A stretch of DNA of 64,000 nt from Pontibacter sp. FD36 (GCF_015686655.1 NZ_JADPMP010000004.1:295484-359483); one strand, 5' to 3'. Shown: positions 8,828-17,154, counted from the first letter of the stretch. The notes: generated from the letters alone by a model not told the origin. Made by a program: numbers and translations.

Positions 8828-9379
8828 TTAGGCTCCCGCTCCGCCGCTGCGTCCACGGAAGTAGCCGCTACGGCCTGAACGCGGCGCTGTAGACTGCTGA
8901 CGGTAGGTCTGCACATTCTGGCGCCAGGCGGCTGTATTGTTCATCACACCCGGATTGGCATAATAAGCAGGCCTTGGTGACATCATACGACCGGCCATAA
9001 AGCCCATGCCACTCCACCACAGCACACTGCCTAAGCCAAAGCCGCCCTGGGTATATTGTTGCTCATTTTGGGCAATGTCACGCATTTGGTTTTCGAGTGC
9101 CAAGCCCTGCAGCGTATCTACGCGGCCATCACTATACTTTAAGATCGCCATGCTCTGGCCCGGTGCTGTGGTACGCTCGTCGGTGATCTTCCACTGATCA
9201 GGCGCCTCCTCAGTGAGTTCCGTTACAATCCCATCTGGCACAGGCACTTCTGTACCCGCGTTCCATTCATCATTTGTCTGCGTGCTTGAATCACAGCTGG
9301 TGAGTCCCATGGTAGCGGCGGCGGCCATAATAAAGGCATTGCGCTTAAAATCCCCGATGGTCAAATATCGCTTTTTCAT
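8828..9379 (-). CDS. Lipoprotein, YgiB-like partner of the GSP-synthase-like gene
   Basis: A 183-residue lipoprotein: the signal ends in MGLTSCDSS, giving lipobox LTSC at about residue 29. The middle carries a short glycine/methionine segment (WWSGMGFMAGRMMSP) and the C-terminus is Arg/Gly/Ser-rich (SGRSGYFRGRSGGAGA). These two traits recall YgiB/DUF1190 of enterobacteria, which lies next to ygiC. The neighbouring gene here is a YgiC relative 176 nt downstream in the same direction. Homology to YgiB is inferred from layout and weak composition, not proven. Confidence 0.65.
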   Translation of the reverse strand: MKKRYLTIGDFKRNAFIMAAAATMGLTSCDSSTQTNDEWNAGTEVPVPDGIVTELTEEAPDQWKITDERTTAPGQSMAILKYSDGRVDTLQGLALENQMRDIAQNEQQYTQGGFGLGSVLWWSGMGFMAGRMMSPRPAYYANPGVMNNTAAWRQNVQTYRQQSTAPRSGRSGYFRGRSGGAGA

Positions 9380-9480
9380 AAGATTATCTCCGTTGATATA
9401 TAAAGGTACTCTTTTTACGGGATTTCTGAAAGTGAGGGATTGGAGGATGGCTGCATTGTTGATTGCCAGTGCATAATTCG

Positions 9481-9498
9481 GACAGGTCGCAACCTGTC
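9481..9498. repeat. Short inverted repeat between murI and the YgiB-like gene
   Basis: The stretch gacaggt-cgca-acctgtc forms a 7-bp stem with a 4-nt loop. No T-tract follows on either strand, so it is not a convincing intrinsic terminator. Confidence 0.35.
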
Positions 9499-9527
9499 AT
9501 TCTGAAATTCCCGCCTCTAAAACTCCT

Positions 9528-10343
9528 TTACTCCCACAGGGGATAATGCTCCAGGTGCACTTTTCGCTTGAAGAAGATGCGGGTACTTTCTTCGAATGAC
9601 TTGGTAAAATCAGACACAAAGAAAGCATGATCGCCCTGCAGTTCGTCAGAGCTCAGGTCATTGGTTTCCAGAAACCTCCGAACATGCCTGGCCACGATCT
9701 GGCTGGCGTCCAGTACATCCACTTTCCCCTGGTAGTAATTCTCGATCTGCCTTTTAATAAGCGGGTAGTGCGTGCAACCCAGAATAAGTGCCTCTATACC
9801 TTGCAGCTCGGGCGCTGACAGGTAGGCGTGAATCACGTTTTCAGAAATAGAATCGTTGAAAAAGCCCTCCTCGATCATAGCAGCAAGCAATGGTGTCGCG
9901 TGCGATTTCAGTGTAATATCTAGGTCCAGTTCATCGATCTTTTTGCGATACACATTGGAATTGACAGTTTGCTTTGTCCCAATAAGTCCAATCGTTTTGC
10001 CTGCATAAGTTTTTCCAATATGCTCCACCACTGGTTCAATCACATTCAGTACCCGTGCTTTGCTGCCTACATACTCCTTTACAAGCTCATAAGCCGCCGC
10101 TGAAGCTGAGTTGCAGGCGATTAAAATCACCTTGCAGTGCTGCCTGAGAAGCAGGTCACATATCTTCACGGCATAAGCCTGTATGGCAGCCGTGGATTTA
10201 TCCCCATAAGGCAAATGGGCAGTGTCACCAAAGTATATAAGTCTCTCGTTTGGCAATTCTGCCACAATTGCCTGCGCCACAGTAAGCCCCCCTATGCCAC
10301 TGTCAAATACCCCGATCGGGTGCATATTTTTTCTCTCTCCCAT
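9528..10343 (-). CDS. murI: Glutamate racemase
   Basis: Converts L-glutamate to D-glutamate for peptidoglycan. FDSGIGGLTV marks the N-terminus, and the two catalytic cysteines are visible in ACNSAS and GCTHYPL. Start choice: the frame opens at 10370, but ATGs at 10343 (MGERKNMHPIG) and 10325 (MHPIGVFDSG) are nearer the family start. The 10325 ATG is preceded by gggagagag, which would serve as a ribosome site, so it is an equally good choice. About 272 residues, typical length. Confidence 0.92.
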   Translation of the reverse strand: MGERKNMHPIGVFDSGIGGLTVAQAIVAELPNERLIYFGDTAHLPYGDKSTAAIQAYAVKICDLLLRQHCKVILIACNSASAAAYELVKEYVGSKARVLNVIEPVVEHIGKTYAGKTIGLIGTKQTVNSNVYRKKIDELDLDITLKSHATPLLAAMIEEGFFNDSISENVIHAYLSAPELQGIEALILGCTHYPLIKRQIENYYQGKVDVLDASQIVARHVRRFLETNDLSSDELQGDHAFFVSDFTKSFEESTRIFFKRKVHLEHYPLWE

Positions 10344-10507
10344 ATGGTGCGAAGTTATGCTAAAACCCACAAAATAAGATGTTCACCATGATTTTAAGAT
10401 CATTCACTTATTTTGACATTATGATTGAATTTTTCAAACTTATTATTGAGTTATAAAACAGCTTATCACTCAGAGCGACGACATTAAATATTATTTTTAC
10501 AATATAT

Positions 10508-10538
10508 TTTGTAAATAAATTTTATTTGGTTATATTTA
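10508..10538 (+). promoter_or_regulatory. Promoter for the RDD gene
   Basis: TTTG at 10508-10511, a 19-nt gap and TATATTTA at 10531-10538 (one mismatch to TAnnTTTG) form a well-spaced Bacteroidota promoter in a 283-bp AT-rich intergenic stretch. It predicts a 5' leader of about 110 nt before the ATG at 10654. Confidence 0.5.
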
Positions 10539-10653
10539 ACTACTTTATACAAAGGGAATTGCTATCTTAATTCTATGTTCCCTGAGTAAGACTCCCGGCG
10601 GCTTTATCAACAGAGCAGATAAAGCAGATTATCCACCTCCTAGCCTAACCCTT

Positions 10654-11181
10654 ATGTCTACAGCTATCACTGACTCCGCTTTCATCATCTCGTCCGCTTC
10701 ACCTGTGGTGAAACGAACTCCCTTGTATGGTAGTTTTATCAGTCGCTTTGTGGCCTTCCTGATCGACACGACTATACTTGTGTTCTGGTATTCGATCATA
10801 CTTTACTCTATGGCCGAAAATTCGCTGCAGTTCAACACCTGGAAGCAAGTGGTAGTAGATGGGAACATTAGTATGCTTGAGTTTGAGGCGGTGCTTCAGT
10901 TGTTTTTTTACAGTCTGTATTTCCCTATACTGCACTGGCTTTACTATACTTTGCTAGAGGCCTCCCCTAAGCAGGCTACAATTGGCAAGTTTACCTTGGG
11001 GCTGAAAGTGACTGACCTGCGAGGCAAGCGTATTTCTTTTCTTCAGGCTAATGCACGCTATTTCTCACGTATCCTTTCGGCTCTACCGCTGTTGCTTGGC
11101 TTTTTGCTCATACAGTTCACCCGCCGTAAGCAGGCACTGCACGATTATGTAGCCCGCACCCTGGTGATGACCGAGCAGTAA
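10654..11181 (+). CDS. RDD family membrane protein
   Basis: A 175-residue integral membrane protein with the RDD pattern: Arg and Asp in SRFVAFLIDTTILVFW in TM1, ASPKQATIGKFTLGLKVTD after TM2, and KQALHDYVARTLV at the C-terminus. Three to four TM segments are present. Some RDD proteins have been linked to ion exchange, but most have no assigned substrate. It stands alone between murI and the SPW-repeat gene. Confidence 0.85.
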   Translation: MSTAITDSAFIISSASPVVKRTPLYGSFISRFVAFLIDTTILVFWYSIILYSMAENSLQFNTWKQVVVDGNISMLEFEAVLQLFFYSLYFPILHWLYYTLLEASPKQATIGKFTLGLKVTDLRGKRISFLQANARYFSRILSALPLLLGFLLIQFTRRKQALHDYVARTLVMTEQ

Positions 11182-11255
11182 ATTGCACTATTTTTCTACT
11201 ATATATCCAACACCCCTAAGTATGAATCGTATATTATACCTTGTATAACAACAAG

Positions 11256-11264
11256 AAAGGAGGT
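11256..11264 (+). promoter_or_regulatory. Strong Shine-Dalgarno site before the SPW-repeat gene
   Basis: AAAGGAGGT lies 4 nt before the ATG at 11269. Such a near-perfect anti-16S match is unusual beside neighbours that lack any purine-rich site. Confidence 0.6.
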
Positions 11265-11268
11265 AATC

Positions 11269-11658
11269 ATGCGATTTATCCCAACCCGTTTTCACGGAAT
11301 ATTGGATTATGTATATGGTATTTTACTTATTGCATCACCCTGGCTGTTTAACTTTGCCGCAGGTGGTGCTGAGACCTGGGTACCTGTAGTGATAGGTGCG
11401 ATCGTACTTCTGCAAACAATTCTGACAGACTTCGAGATGGGTCTGGTAAAGAAGATTCCGATGCAGACGCACCTGATGCTTGACTTTGGCATTGGTGTCA
11501 TATTAGCCCTGTCTCCCTGGTTATTCGGTTTTGCCGACTATGTGTATGCACCACACCTGATTTTCGGTGTATTCTCTATACTGGCATCGCTAACAACACA
11601 CCGTACACCAAGCAGAGCTTACAAAACTAATGTAGCTCGCGAAGAAACCATGAGATAA
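11269..11658 (+). CDS. SPW repeat membrane protein
   Basis: A 129-residue membrane protein with two copies of the SPW repeat: LLIASPWLFNFAAG (about residues 19-32) and ILALSPWLFGFADY (about residues 77-90). Each sits within a pair of TM helices. The family is common in bacteria and archaea without a known function. The gene has a strong Shine-Dalgarno site and ends at a strong terminator, so it is a single-gene unit. Confidence 0.85.
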   Translation: MRFIPTRFHGILDYVYGILLIASPWLFNFAAGGAETWVPVVIGAIVLLQTILTDFEMGLVKKIPMQTHLMLDFGIGVILALSPWLFGFADYVYAPHLIFGVFSILASLTTHRTPSRAYKTNVAREETMR

Positions 11659-11681
11659 GCGACATAAACCATGTGTAATGC

Positions 11682-11718
11682 AACAGGCTGACTTGATGAA
11701 GTCAGCCTGTTTTATTTT
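11682..11718 (+). terminator. Intrinsic terminator after the SPW-repeat gene
   Basis: A 12-bp perfect stem (aacaggctgact / agtcagcctgtt) with a 6-nt loop is followed by ttattttg. Confidence 0.85.
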
Positions 11719-11750
11719 GTCTACCCATAGCGCAGAAATGCCTAAATTTG
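11716..11750 (+). promoter_or_regulatory. Promoter for the ABC-F gene; likely leaderless mRNA
   Basis: TTTG at 11716-11719, a 23-nt gap and an exact TAAATTTG at 11743-11750. The box ends only 4 nt before the ATG at 11755, so transcription would begin at or next to the start codon. Confidence 0.55.
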
Positions 11751-11754
11751 CTTT

Positions 11755-13629
11755 ATGAATTACCTATCCGCAGAAAATATATCAAAAAGCTTTGGCGAAC
11801 GCTGGCTTTTCAAAAACCTGAACTTCGGCATCAGCCAGGGACAACGCGTCGCTTTGGTTGGTGTGAATGGCTCCGGCAAAACCACGCTGCTCAATGTACT
11901 GGCAGGCAAATTGCCCCCTGACGAGGGTAGCGTGAGCGTGCGCAAAGAAGTGACGATCGGTTTCCTGGGCCAGAACCCGGAGTTCGACGAAGAGCTGACG
12001 GTACAGCAGACCATCTTCGGCGGGCAGGGTGAAGTACTGGATGTGATACGCGAATACGAAGTAGCCATCTCCCACCCTGACACCAGCGCGGAGAAGATGC
12101 AGCATTTGATGGAGCGTATGGACGAGCTGCAGGCCTGGGACTTTGAGATCAAAGTGAAGCAGATCCTTTCTAAATTAGGTATACATAACCTCGACCAGCA
12201 AATAAAGCAGCTTTCAGGTGGACAGCGCAAGCGGGTGGCCATGGCCCGAGTGCTCATCGAAGAGCCCAGCATGCTCATCCTGGATGAGCCTACCAACCAC
12301 CTGGACCTCGACACCATTGAGTGGCTCGAAGGCCTGCTCTCTACGCAGAACACCACGCTATTGATGGTTACCCACGACCGCTATTTCCTGGACAAAGTGG
12401 CCAACGAGATAGCTGAACTCGACAATGGTGAACTCTATACCTACAAGGGTAATTACAGCTATTTCGTAGAGAAAAAAGCATCTCGTGAAGAGATGGCCGC
12501 CGCAGAAACCGAGAAGGCACGCAACCTGATGCGCAAAGAACTCGACTGGATTCGTCGTCAGCCTAAGGCCCGCGGTACGAAGGCTAAGTATAGAGTAGAT
12601 GCTTTTGAGGAGTTAAAAGAGAAAGCCGCCAAGAAAACAGCGGCTCCGCAACTCGAATTGTCTGTAAAAACCACCCGCCAGGGCGGCAAGATCATCGAGG
12701 TAGACCATATTTCGAAGTCCTTTGGCGCTAAGAAAATCGTGGATGACTTCTCGTATGTGTTCAAGAAGAAAGACCGCATCGGCATTGTGGGACCAAACGG
12801 AGCAGGCAAATCCACTTTCCTGAACATGCTCACCGGCAAACTGCAACCCGACAGCGGCACCATCGATGCCGGTCAGACCACCGTGTTTGGATACTATACC
12901 CAGGACGAACTGGAGTATAAGCAAGACCAGCGTGTCATCGACATAGTGAAGGATATTGCTGAGGTAGTAGAGATGGCTAACGGAGAGGTGATCACAGCGA
13001 GCCAATTTCTGCAGCACTTCCAGTTTGCCCCACCGCAGCAGTATACCTTCGTGAGCAAGCTGAGCGGTGGTGAGAAGCGTCGTCTGCAGTTACTACGCGT
13101 GCTGATCAAGAACCCTAACTTCCTGATTCTCGATGAACCTACCAACGACCTCGACATCATCACACTCAACATACTGGAAGACTTCCTGCTCAACTTTGGC
13201 GGCTGTTTGCTGATGGTGTCCCACGATCGTTACTTCATGGACCGGCTGGTAGAACACCTGTTTGTATTTGAGGGCGAAGGCAAGATCCGCAACTTCCCGG
13301 GCAACTACACCGACTACCGCGAGTGGCTGAAGGAGCAGGAAAAAACCGAACAGGAACCAAAGCAGGTGGCACCTGTTGTCGAAAAAAAACAAGAGCAACC
13401 GACGACAGGAAAGCGCAAACCGACTTACCAGGAGAAAAAAGAGTTTGAAGAACTGGAGAAGGAGATGCCAAAACTCGAGGCACGTAAAGCAAAGATCATC
13501 GAAACCATGAATGCCGGCACTACCACTGACCACGAGCAGCTTAATGCCTGGGCCAAAGAACTGGAGCAGTTAAACGAGCTACTGGAAGAAAAAGAGATGC
13601 GCTGGCTTGAGCTCTCTGAGATCATGTAA
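11755..13629 (+). CDS. uup: ABC-F family ATPase (Uup-type)
   Basis: A 624-residue soluble protein with two ABC ATPase domains and no membrane domain. Domain 1 has Walker A GVNGSGKTT, signature LSGGQRKR and Walker B LILDEPTNHLD. Domain 2 has GPNGAGKST, LSGGEKRRLQLLR and LILDEPTNDLD. An ABC-F linker lies between them. The charged C-terminus (about residues 540-624, rich in E/K/Q) forms the coiled-coil extension typical of Uup, which binds DNA or ribosomes. ABC-F proteins act on the ribosomal E site. The absence of antibiotic genes nearby argues for a housekeeping role. Confidence 0.9.
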   Translation: MNYLSAENISKSFGERWLFKNLNFGISQGQRVALVGVNGSGKTTLLNVLAGKLPPDEGSVSVRKEVTIGFLGQNPEFDEELTVQQTIFGGQGEVLDVIREYEVAISHPDTSAEKMQHLMERMDELQAWDFEIKVKQILSKLGIHNLDQQIKQLSGGQRKRVAMARVLIEEPSMLILDEPTNHLDLDTIEWLEGLLSTQNTTLLMVTHDRYFLDKVANEIAELDNGELYTYKGNYSYFVEKKASREEMAAAETEKARNLMRKELDWIRRQPKARGTKAKYRVDAFEELKEKAAKKTAAPQLELSVKTTRQGGKIIEVDHISKSFGAKKIVDDFSYVFKKKDRIGIVGPNGAGKSTFLNMLTGKLQPDSGTIDAGQTTVFGYYTQDELEYKQDQRVIDIVKDIAEVVEMANGEVITASQFLQHFQFAPPQQYTFVSKLSGGEKRRLQLLRVLIKNPNFLILDEPTNDLDIITLNILEDFLLNFGGCLLMVSHDRYFMDRLVEHLFVFEGEGKIRNFPGNYTDYREWLKEQEKTEQEPKQVAPVVEKKQEQPTTGKRKPTYQEKKEFEELEKEMPKLEARKAKIIETMNAGTTTDHEQLNAWAKELEQLNELLEEKEMRWLELSEIM

Positions 13630-13650
13630 GCAACTCACAGCTATACCTTA

Positions 13651-13685
13651 AAATCGCCGAAGCAACCTGTTTGTTTCGGCGATTT
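13651..13685. terminator. Bidirectional terminator between convergent genes
   Basis: An 11-bp perfect stem (aaatcgccgaa / ttcggcgattt) lies between the ABC-F gene (+) and the CotH-like gene (-), with A- and T-rich flanks for both strands. Confidence 0.75.
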
Positions 13686-14773
13686 CATTTCAGGCCCTTC
13701 ACTGTCACATAGGCTTTCTCATTGCGCTCCCCCACCTTCACGATTTCCCGGTCAAACTTGCGGGGGTGGTTGAGGATGGCGTAAAAACTATCCAGGTACT
13801 TAAGCGACTGCCGTAACCCTGATTTACTCAAGGGCTCACACTGCCTGTATAATGCATAAATCGGAGTACGGTAAGCGTTAAACGTGTTGACCATCTCCCG
13901 GTGGATGTTTTCCGGAAAGCTGTAAGCTCTGTACAGACGCTGCTTTACTGACTTTATACCCAACTCAGGAGGCGGCGCAGCATAAGGGGCCCCTACTATA
14001 CCTGCGTAGTCGAAGTCGAAAGGCACAGGTATAGGTGCTGAAAGTGAGTCAGGTGCCAGCAGGTCGATGTTATGCCGGTAAGGCACCGACCAGTCTGTGT
14101 TGCCGATCATGTACTGGAAAAGGGCTAACCGGGCCATGGCCTTCTGATCGACAAGGTCCATGCTGAAGCGCATTTTGCCAGGTATAAGTTTCATATCCAG
14201 ACGACTAGCCATGCTTTTGTCATCCTCTATTAGAAAGGCGTAGCGTACCTCCGGTTTACGTTTTCCCAGGCTGTCTTCGTAGGTTACCTGACAGAGGCGC
14301 ACCCGAAAGCTCTCTTCAGCCAGCAGGTTGTATACTTTATATACCAGGTACTCCCGCAGCACATACTCCTCCCCTACACAGTGTGTTACAAGTTTCAGTT
14401 TGTTTTGCCCCTCAAACACGGTTCCTGCCGGCATTTTTTTGCGGATCAAGTTGAGCATAAGCGGCGGAAAACGGCAGACAGTGGCGTCGCGCCGACGATT
14501 ACCCCGCACCATCACCCGCAGCGGCAAAGAGATCTCACCACCTGCAGCATCTTGATAAAAGAGTGTAGCGGCATGATACTTTCTGTCATCGCCACGGTCC
14601 TTCAACACCTTCTGGAAGTCGGCAACCAACTTGAATTGAAGCACTGCCTCATCCTCGAATAGCGGCATTTCCTGCGCCCACGTCGGCTGCCACCCTAGCA
14701 GAAGAAAAACCAACAGGTATACAAAGCGATCGGCCATGCGGCGTTTGATTCGATGTATAAAAGTTGGTAACAT
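13685..14773 (-). CDS. Exported protein with CotH/HipA-like kinase signatures
   Basis: A 362-residue protein with a signal peptide ending near PTWAQ. What is seen: VMVRGNRRRD, then FEGQNKLKLVTHC with an invariant-looking lysine, VLREYLVYKVYNLL, VRYAFLIEDD, a downstream GNTDWSVPYRHN, and PFDFDYAGIV. The order resembles CotH-type spore-coat kinases (Lys/Glu, N-D-W...N catalytic loop, DFD metal motif). The assignment to an extracytoplasmic atypical kinase fold is inference; I do not recognise a named family. The phosphodiesterase-like lipoprotein gene lies 48 nt upstream, so both probably share a transcript. An alternative start is Met13 (14737). Confidence 0.55.
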   Translation of the reverse strand: MLPTFIHRIKRRMADRFVYLLVFLLLGWQPTWAQEMPLFEDEAVLQFKLVADFQKVLKDRGDDRKYHAATLFYQDAAGGEISLPLRVMVRGNRRRDATVCRFPPLMLNLIRKKMPAGTVFEGQNKLKLVTHCVGEEYVLREYLVYKVYNLLAEESFRVRLCQVTYEDSLGKRKPEVRYAFLIEDDKSMASRLDMKLIPGKMRFSMDLVDQKAMARLALFQYMIGNTDWSVPYRHNIDLLAPDSLSAPIPVPFDFDYAGIVGAPYAAPPPELGIKSVKQRLYRAYSFPENIHREMVNTFNAYRTPIYALYRQCEPLSKSGLRQSLKYLDSFYAILNHPRKFDREIVKVGERNEKAYVTVKGLK

Positions 14774-14821
14774 AACTAGAAACTTAATTGCCTGTGCTGC
14801 GACAGGTATAACAAGGCAGGC

Positions 14822-15955
14822 TTAGAGCCCCATTTGCTTCAGCGCTTTCCTGGAGAACAGGTCTTTCATCACATTCCCTTTCCGTACAGTAGTATCCATT
14901 TTTACCTCCAACCGAATGGAGTCTTTCGGGAGAGCAGTCAGGGTCGTATCCATGGCAAGGTCTACCACCACGGTGTCTACACGCGGCACCAAGACAGTAG
15001 AGTCCATCTCAAAATCAAGCATCCGGGAAACCGTAGCGGAAATATCAACCAAGGTATACTCTGTTTCAACAATAGCATCTCTTCTAAAATCTGGCCCCAG
15101 GGCGAGCAGACTTATATGCTGGCAGCCTTTACAATCATCGCCATGGTCAATCCAACCGTTCTTTACCGAATCCAGGTGGCGGCCATGGTCTGTGGTGACC
15201 AGCAGCGTGGTTCTACCTTTGTAGTGCGCATCTTTTTCAAGAAAATCCCAGAGCTGCTTCACATAGCGGTCTGACCGGGCGATGCCTCTCAAGTAGTAAT
15301 CCCAGTTTCCGGCGTGGGCATACCCATCCGGTTCCATAAAATTGATCAGCAATAGGTTGGGCCTGTGGGTGGCCAGTACTTTCATCACCTCCACCAGCGT
15401 AAGAGAATCCGCCCGATAGCCACTGCCAGGGCCGCTCACGCCACAGTTGAGCGATGGCACAAACTGGTCTTTCCAATCGGGCCGAAGGGTATTGCCCAAA
15501 ATATCCAGTTTGTCTTTACTTGATATGATCCAGGCGGCGGTGGCCGGTCTGCCTTTCTGCTTGAGCCACTGCTGAAACATAGAGGGGTTAGCCGGCAGCT
15601 CATCTCCATAGTTATCAATCGGCTGGTTCACCCCAGTCGTGATAGCTGCATGGCCGGAATTGGTGTAGGTATAGCCATCATTCCGGAAGTTTCTGCATAG
15701 GGTGCCTTTACGGAGCAGGTCAGTAGACATATTGGGTATAATACCTGGCACTGCTCCCCAGGTCTCCGAATACCGAATGCCATCGATCACGACGATGATG
15801 ACATTCTCAGTCTGCAGCCCCTCGGCCTTCTCTCCAGTTGGCGAGGTAGCACAGGATGCCGCAACAGCCACTACTACCCCAATCAGTAAGCGGCACAACC
15901 AATTGCTGCCTCTTATGCGAAATGAAGCCTGCCTGTCGTATTCGGATGCTCCCAT
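14822..15955 (-). CDS. Alkaline phosphatase superfamily lipoprotein (phosphodiesterase-like)
   Basis: A 377-residue lipoprotein with lipobox VAASC (near residue 35). Metal-binding and catalytic landmarks of the alkaline phosphatase/sulfatase superfamily follow in order: VIDGIRYSE, TNSGHAAITTG (nucleophile region), MEPDGYAHAG, VTTDHGRH and IDHGDDCKGCQH. The C-terminal part of about 80 residues is rich in acidic and Val/Thr residues (VDTVVVDLAMDTTLT) and could be a linker. The substrate could be a nucleotide, a phospholipid head group or a sugar phosphate; sequence alone does not decide. It sits upstream of the CotH-like gene in the same direction. Confidence 0.8.
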   Translation of the reverse strand: MGASEYDRQASFRIRGSNWLCRLLIGVVVAVAASCATSPTGEKAEGLQTENVIIVVIDGIRYSETWGAVPGIIPNMSTDLLRKGTLCRNFRNDGYTYTNSGHAAITTGVNQPIDNYGDELPANPSMFQQWLKQKGRPATAAWIISSKDKLDILGNTLRPDWKDQFVPSLNCGVSGPGSGYRADSLTLVEVMKVLATHRPNLLLINFMEPDGYAHAGNWDYYLRGIARSDRYVKQLWDFLEKDAHYKGRTTLLVTTDHGRHLDSVKNGWIDHGDDCKGCQHISLLALGPDFRRDAIVETEYTLVDISATVSRMLDFEMDSTVLVPRVDTVVVDLAMDTTLTALPKDSIRLEVKMDTTVRKGNVMKDLFSRKALKQMGL

Positions 15956-16068
15956 ACCAAATGCAATTAATAGAAACTAAACTCCTATTATAAGGTATAC
16001 GAATTCTGCTAAAGATTAGGCAAAAGCGGCGCCTACAGCCATAGCTCCTGAAAAACCCTGCATAATAG

Positions 16069-16099
16069 TTTGCGTTTAAACTCGATAATTACCTTCTTG
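16069..16099 (+). promoter_or_regulatory. Promoter of the phenylalanine hydroxylase leader transcript
   Basis: TTTG at 16069-16072, a 17-nt gap and TACCTTCTTG at 16090-16099, an imperfect TAnnTTTG. It would start transcription just before the leader ATG at 16117. Confidence 0.45.
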
Positions 16100-16116
16100 C
16101 AAACATTAAACATCAC

Positions 16117-16290
16117 ATGCAACAACCAGCAGCCATAGCGAACCTCCACTTAACAATGCCTTTAGGCATTGCGCTGCTGCATGCTGTTTCTGCTGATTGC
16201 TATCGTGCCGCCTATTATTGCTACGGTTATTATTACCGCTGCTCTACTGCGCTCTCTCAGGCAATCAGGCGACTAACATACCGCACTTAA
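16117..16290 (+). CDS. Tyrosine-rich leader peptide of the phenylalanine hydroxylase gene (predicted attenuator)
   Basis: A 57-codon ORF (or 44 codons from the ATG at 16156) lies in the 436-bp gap before the hydroxylase gene. Its centre encodes CYRAAYYCYGYYYRC: seven Tyr codons within 15 residues (16201-16236), plus one at 16279. The ORF stops at 16288, and 38 nt later comes a strong intrinsic terminator, then the hydroxylase start. This is the layout of a ribosome-mediated attenuator sensing tyrosyl-tRNA, and the downstream enzyme makes tyrosine from phenylalanine. The upstream half of the peptide has no repeated-residue pattern. Attenuation is inferred from layout. Confidence 0.7.
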   Translation: MQQPAAIANLHLTMPLGIALLHAVSADCYRAAYYCYGYYYRCSTALSQAIRRLTYRT

Positions 16291-16328
16291 ACAGGAAAAG
16301 CCCACCGGGCCCCTGACTGATAAAACTG

Positions 16329-16354
16329 AAGCAGAGCGAAAGCTCTGCTTTTTT
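16329..16354 (+). terminator. Attenuator terminator in the phenylalanine hydroxylase leader
   Basis: A 9-bp perfect stem (aagcagagc / gctctgctt) is closed by a GAAA tetraloop and runs into a U-tract (about six T), 38 nt before the coding start. A competing pairing exists: cgctct (16250-16255) plus cag (16258-16260) with agagcg (16333-16338) plus ctg (16326-16328). That would sequester the 5' arm if a ribosome paused on the Tyr codons. Confidence 0.75.
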
Positions 16355-16391
16355 CATTTTATACCTATTCCAAAAACTAAAATTACGCCAT

Positions 16392-17150
16392 ATGACATCC
16401 ATGGACCTGACACAGAACTATAGCAGCTATACAACCGAAAACCACCAGGTATGGGCTATTCTCTTCGACCGCCAATTACGTAACCTCCCCGGAAAAGCCA
16501 TACCTGAGTTTATGGAAGGTTTGGAAAAAGTCGGCTTCAGTCGCGACCGTATACCTGATTTCAATGAGATAAACCAAAAACTGAAGCCGTTGACCGGCTT
16601 CGAAGTAGTGGCCGCTCCAGGCATTGTCGATGATGCGCTGTTCTTCCAGCTCATCGCCAGCAAGCGCTTCCCGGCCACGGTGTGGGTGCGCCGCATGGAT
16701 CAGCTCGACTACCTCGAAGAGCCCGACATGTTCCATGACGTGTTCGGACACGTGCCGCTACTCACCATACCGGTGTATTGCGAGTTCCTAGCCAAGCTAT
16801 CTGAACTGGCCCTCTCCCACCTCGACCGCCCCGACATCATCGACCGACTCACGCGCATCTACTGGTACACCATCGAGTTCGGACTGTTCCGCAAACCAGG
16901 CCAGCTGGCGCAGATCTACGGTGCCGGCATTCTTTCCTCAGTGGGTGAGAGCAACCTGTCTGTATCTAATGAGAGTGTGAAGTTCGGCTTCGATGTAGAC
17001 CATATCCTGAACACGGCTTACATAAAAGAGACGTTCCAGAGTCAGTACTTCTGCATCCATAGCTTTGAGCAGCTGCTCGAGAGCCTGCAAGCTATAGAAA
17101 CAGCCTTGCAGCAGCTCCGCACCCAGGATGCGCTTGTGACCACTGCCTGA
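16392..17150 (+). CDS. phhA: Phenylalanine-4-hydroxylase (aromatic amino acid hydroxylase)
   Basis: A 252-residue non-heme iron, pterin-dependent monooxygenase, close to the bacterial family length of about 260-300. The iron ligands are visible: His in EEPDMFHDVFGHVPLL (both histidines) and Glu in YWYTIEFGLF. No regulatory ACT domain is present, as usual for bacterial members. The predicted reaction is L-Phe to L-Tyr. A closely related Trp hydroxylase cannot be fully excluded, but the tyrosine-rich leader favours Phe. The in-frame ATG at 16401 is an alternative start. Confidence 0.9.
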   Translation: MTSMDLTQNYSSYTTENHQVWAILFDRQLRNLPGKAIPEFMEGLEKVGFSRDRIPDFNEINQKLKPLTGFEVVAAPGIVDDALFFQLIASKRFPATVWVRRMDQLDYLEEPDMFHDVFGHVPLLTIPVYCEFLAKLSELALSHLDRPDIIDRLTRIYWYTIEFGLFRKPGQLAQIYGAGILSSVGESNLSVSNESVKFGFDVDHILNTAYIKETFQSQYFCIHSFEQLLESLQAIETALQQLRTQDALVTTA

Positions 17151-17154
17151 CATA

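Noticed and set aside
13093..13533. Minus-strand frame within the ABC-F gene with repeated Leu/Phe
   Set aside because: Shadow of the coiled-coil coding region of the ABC-F gene.
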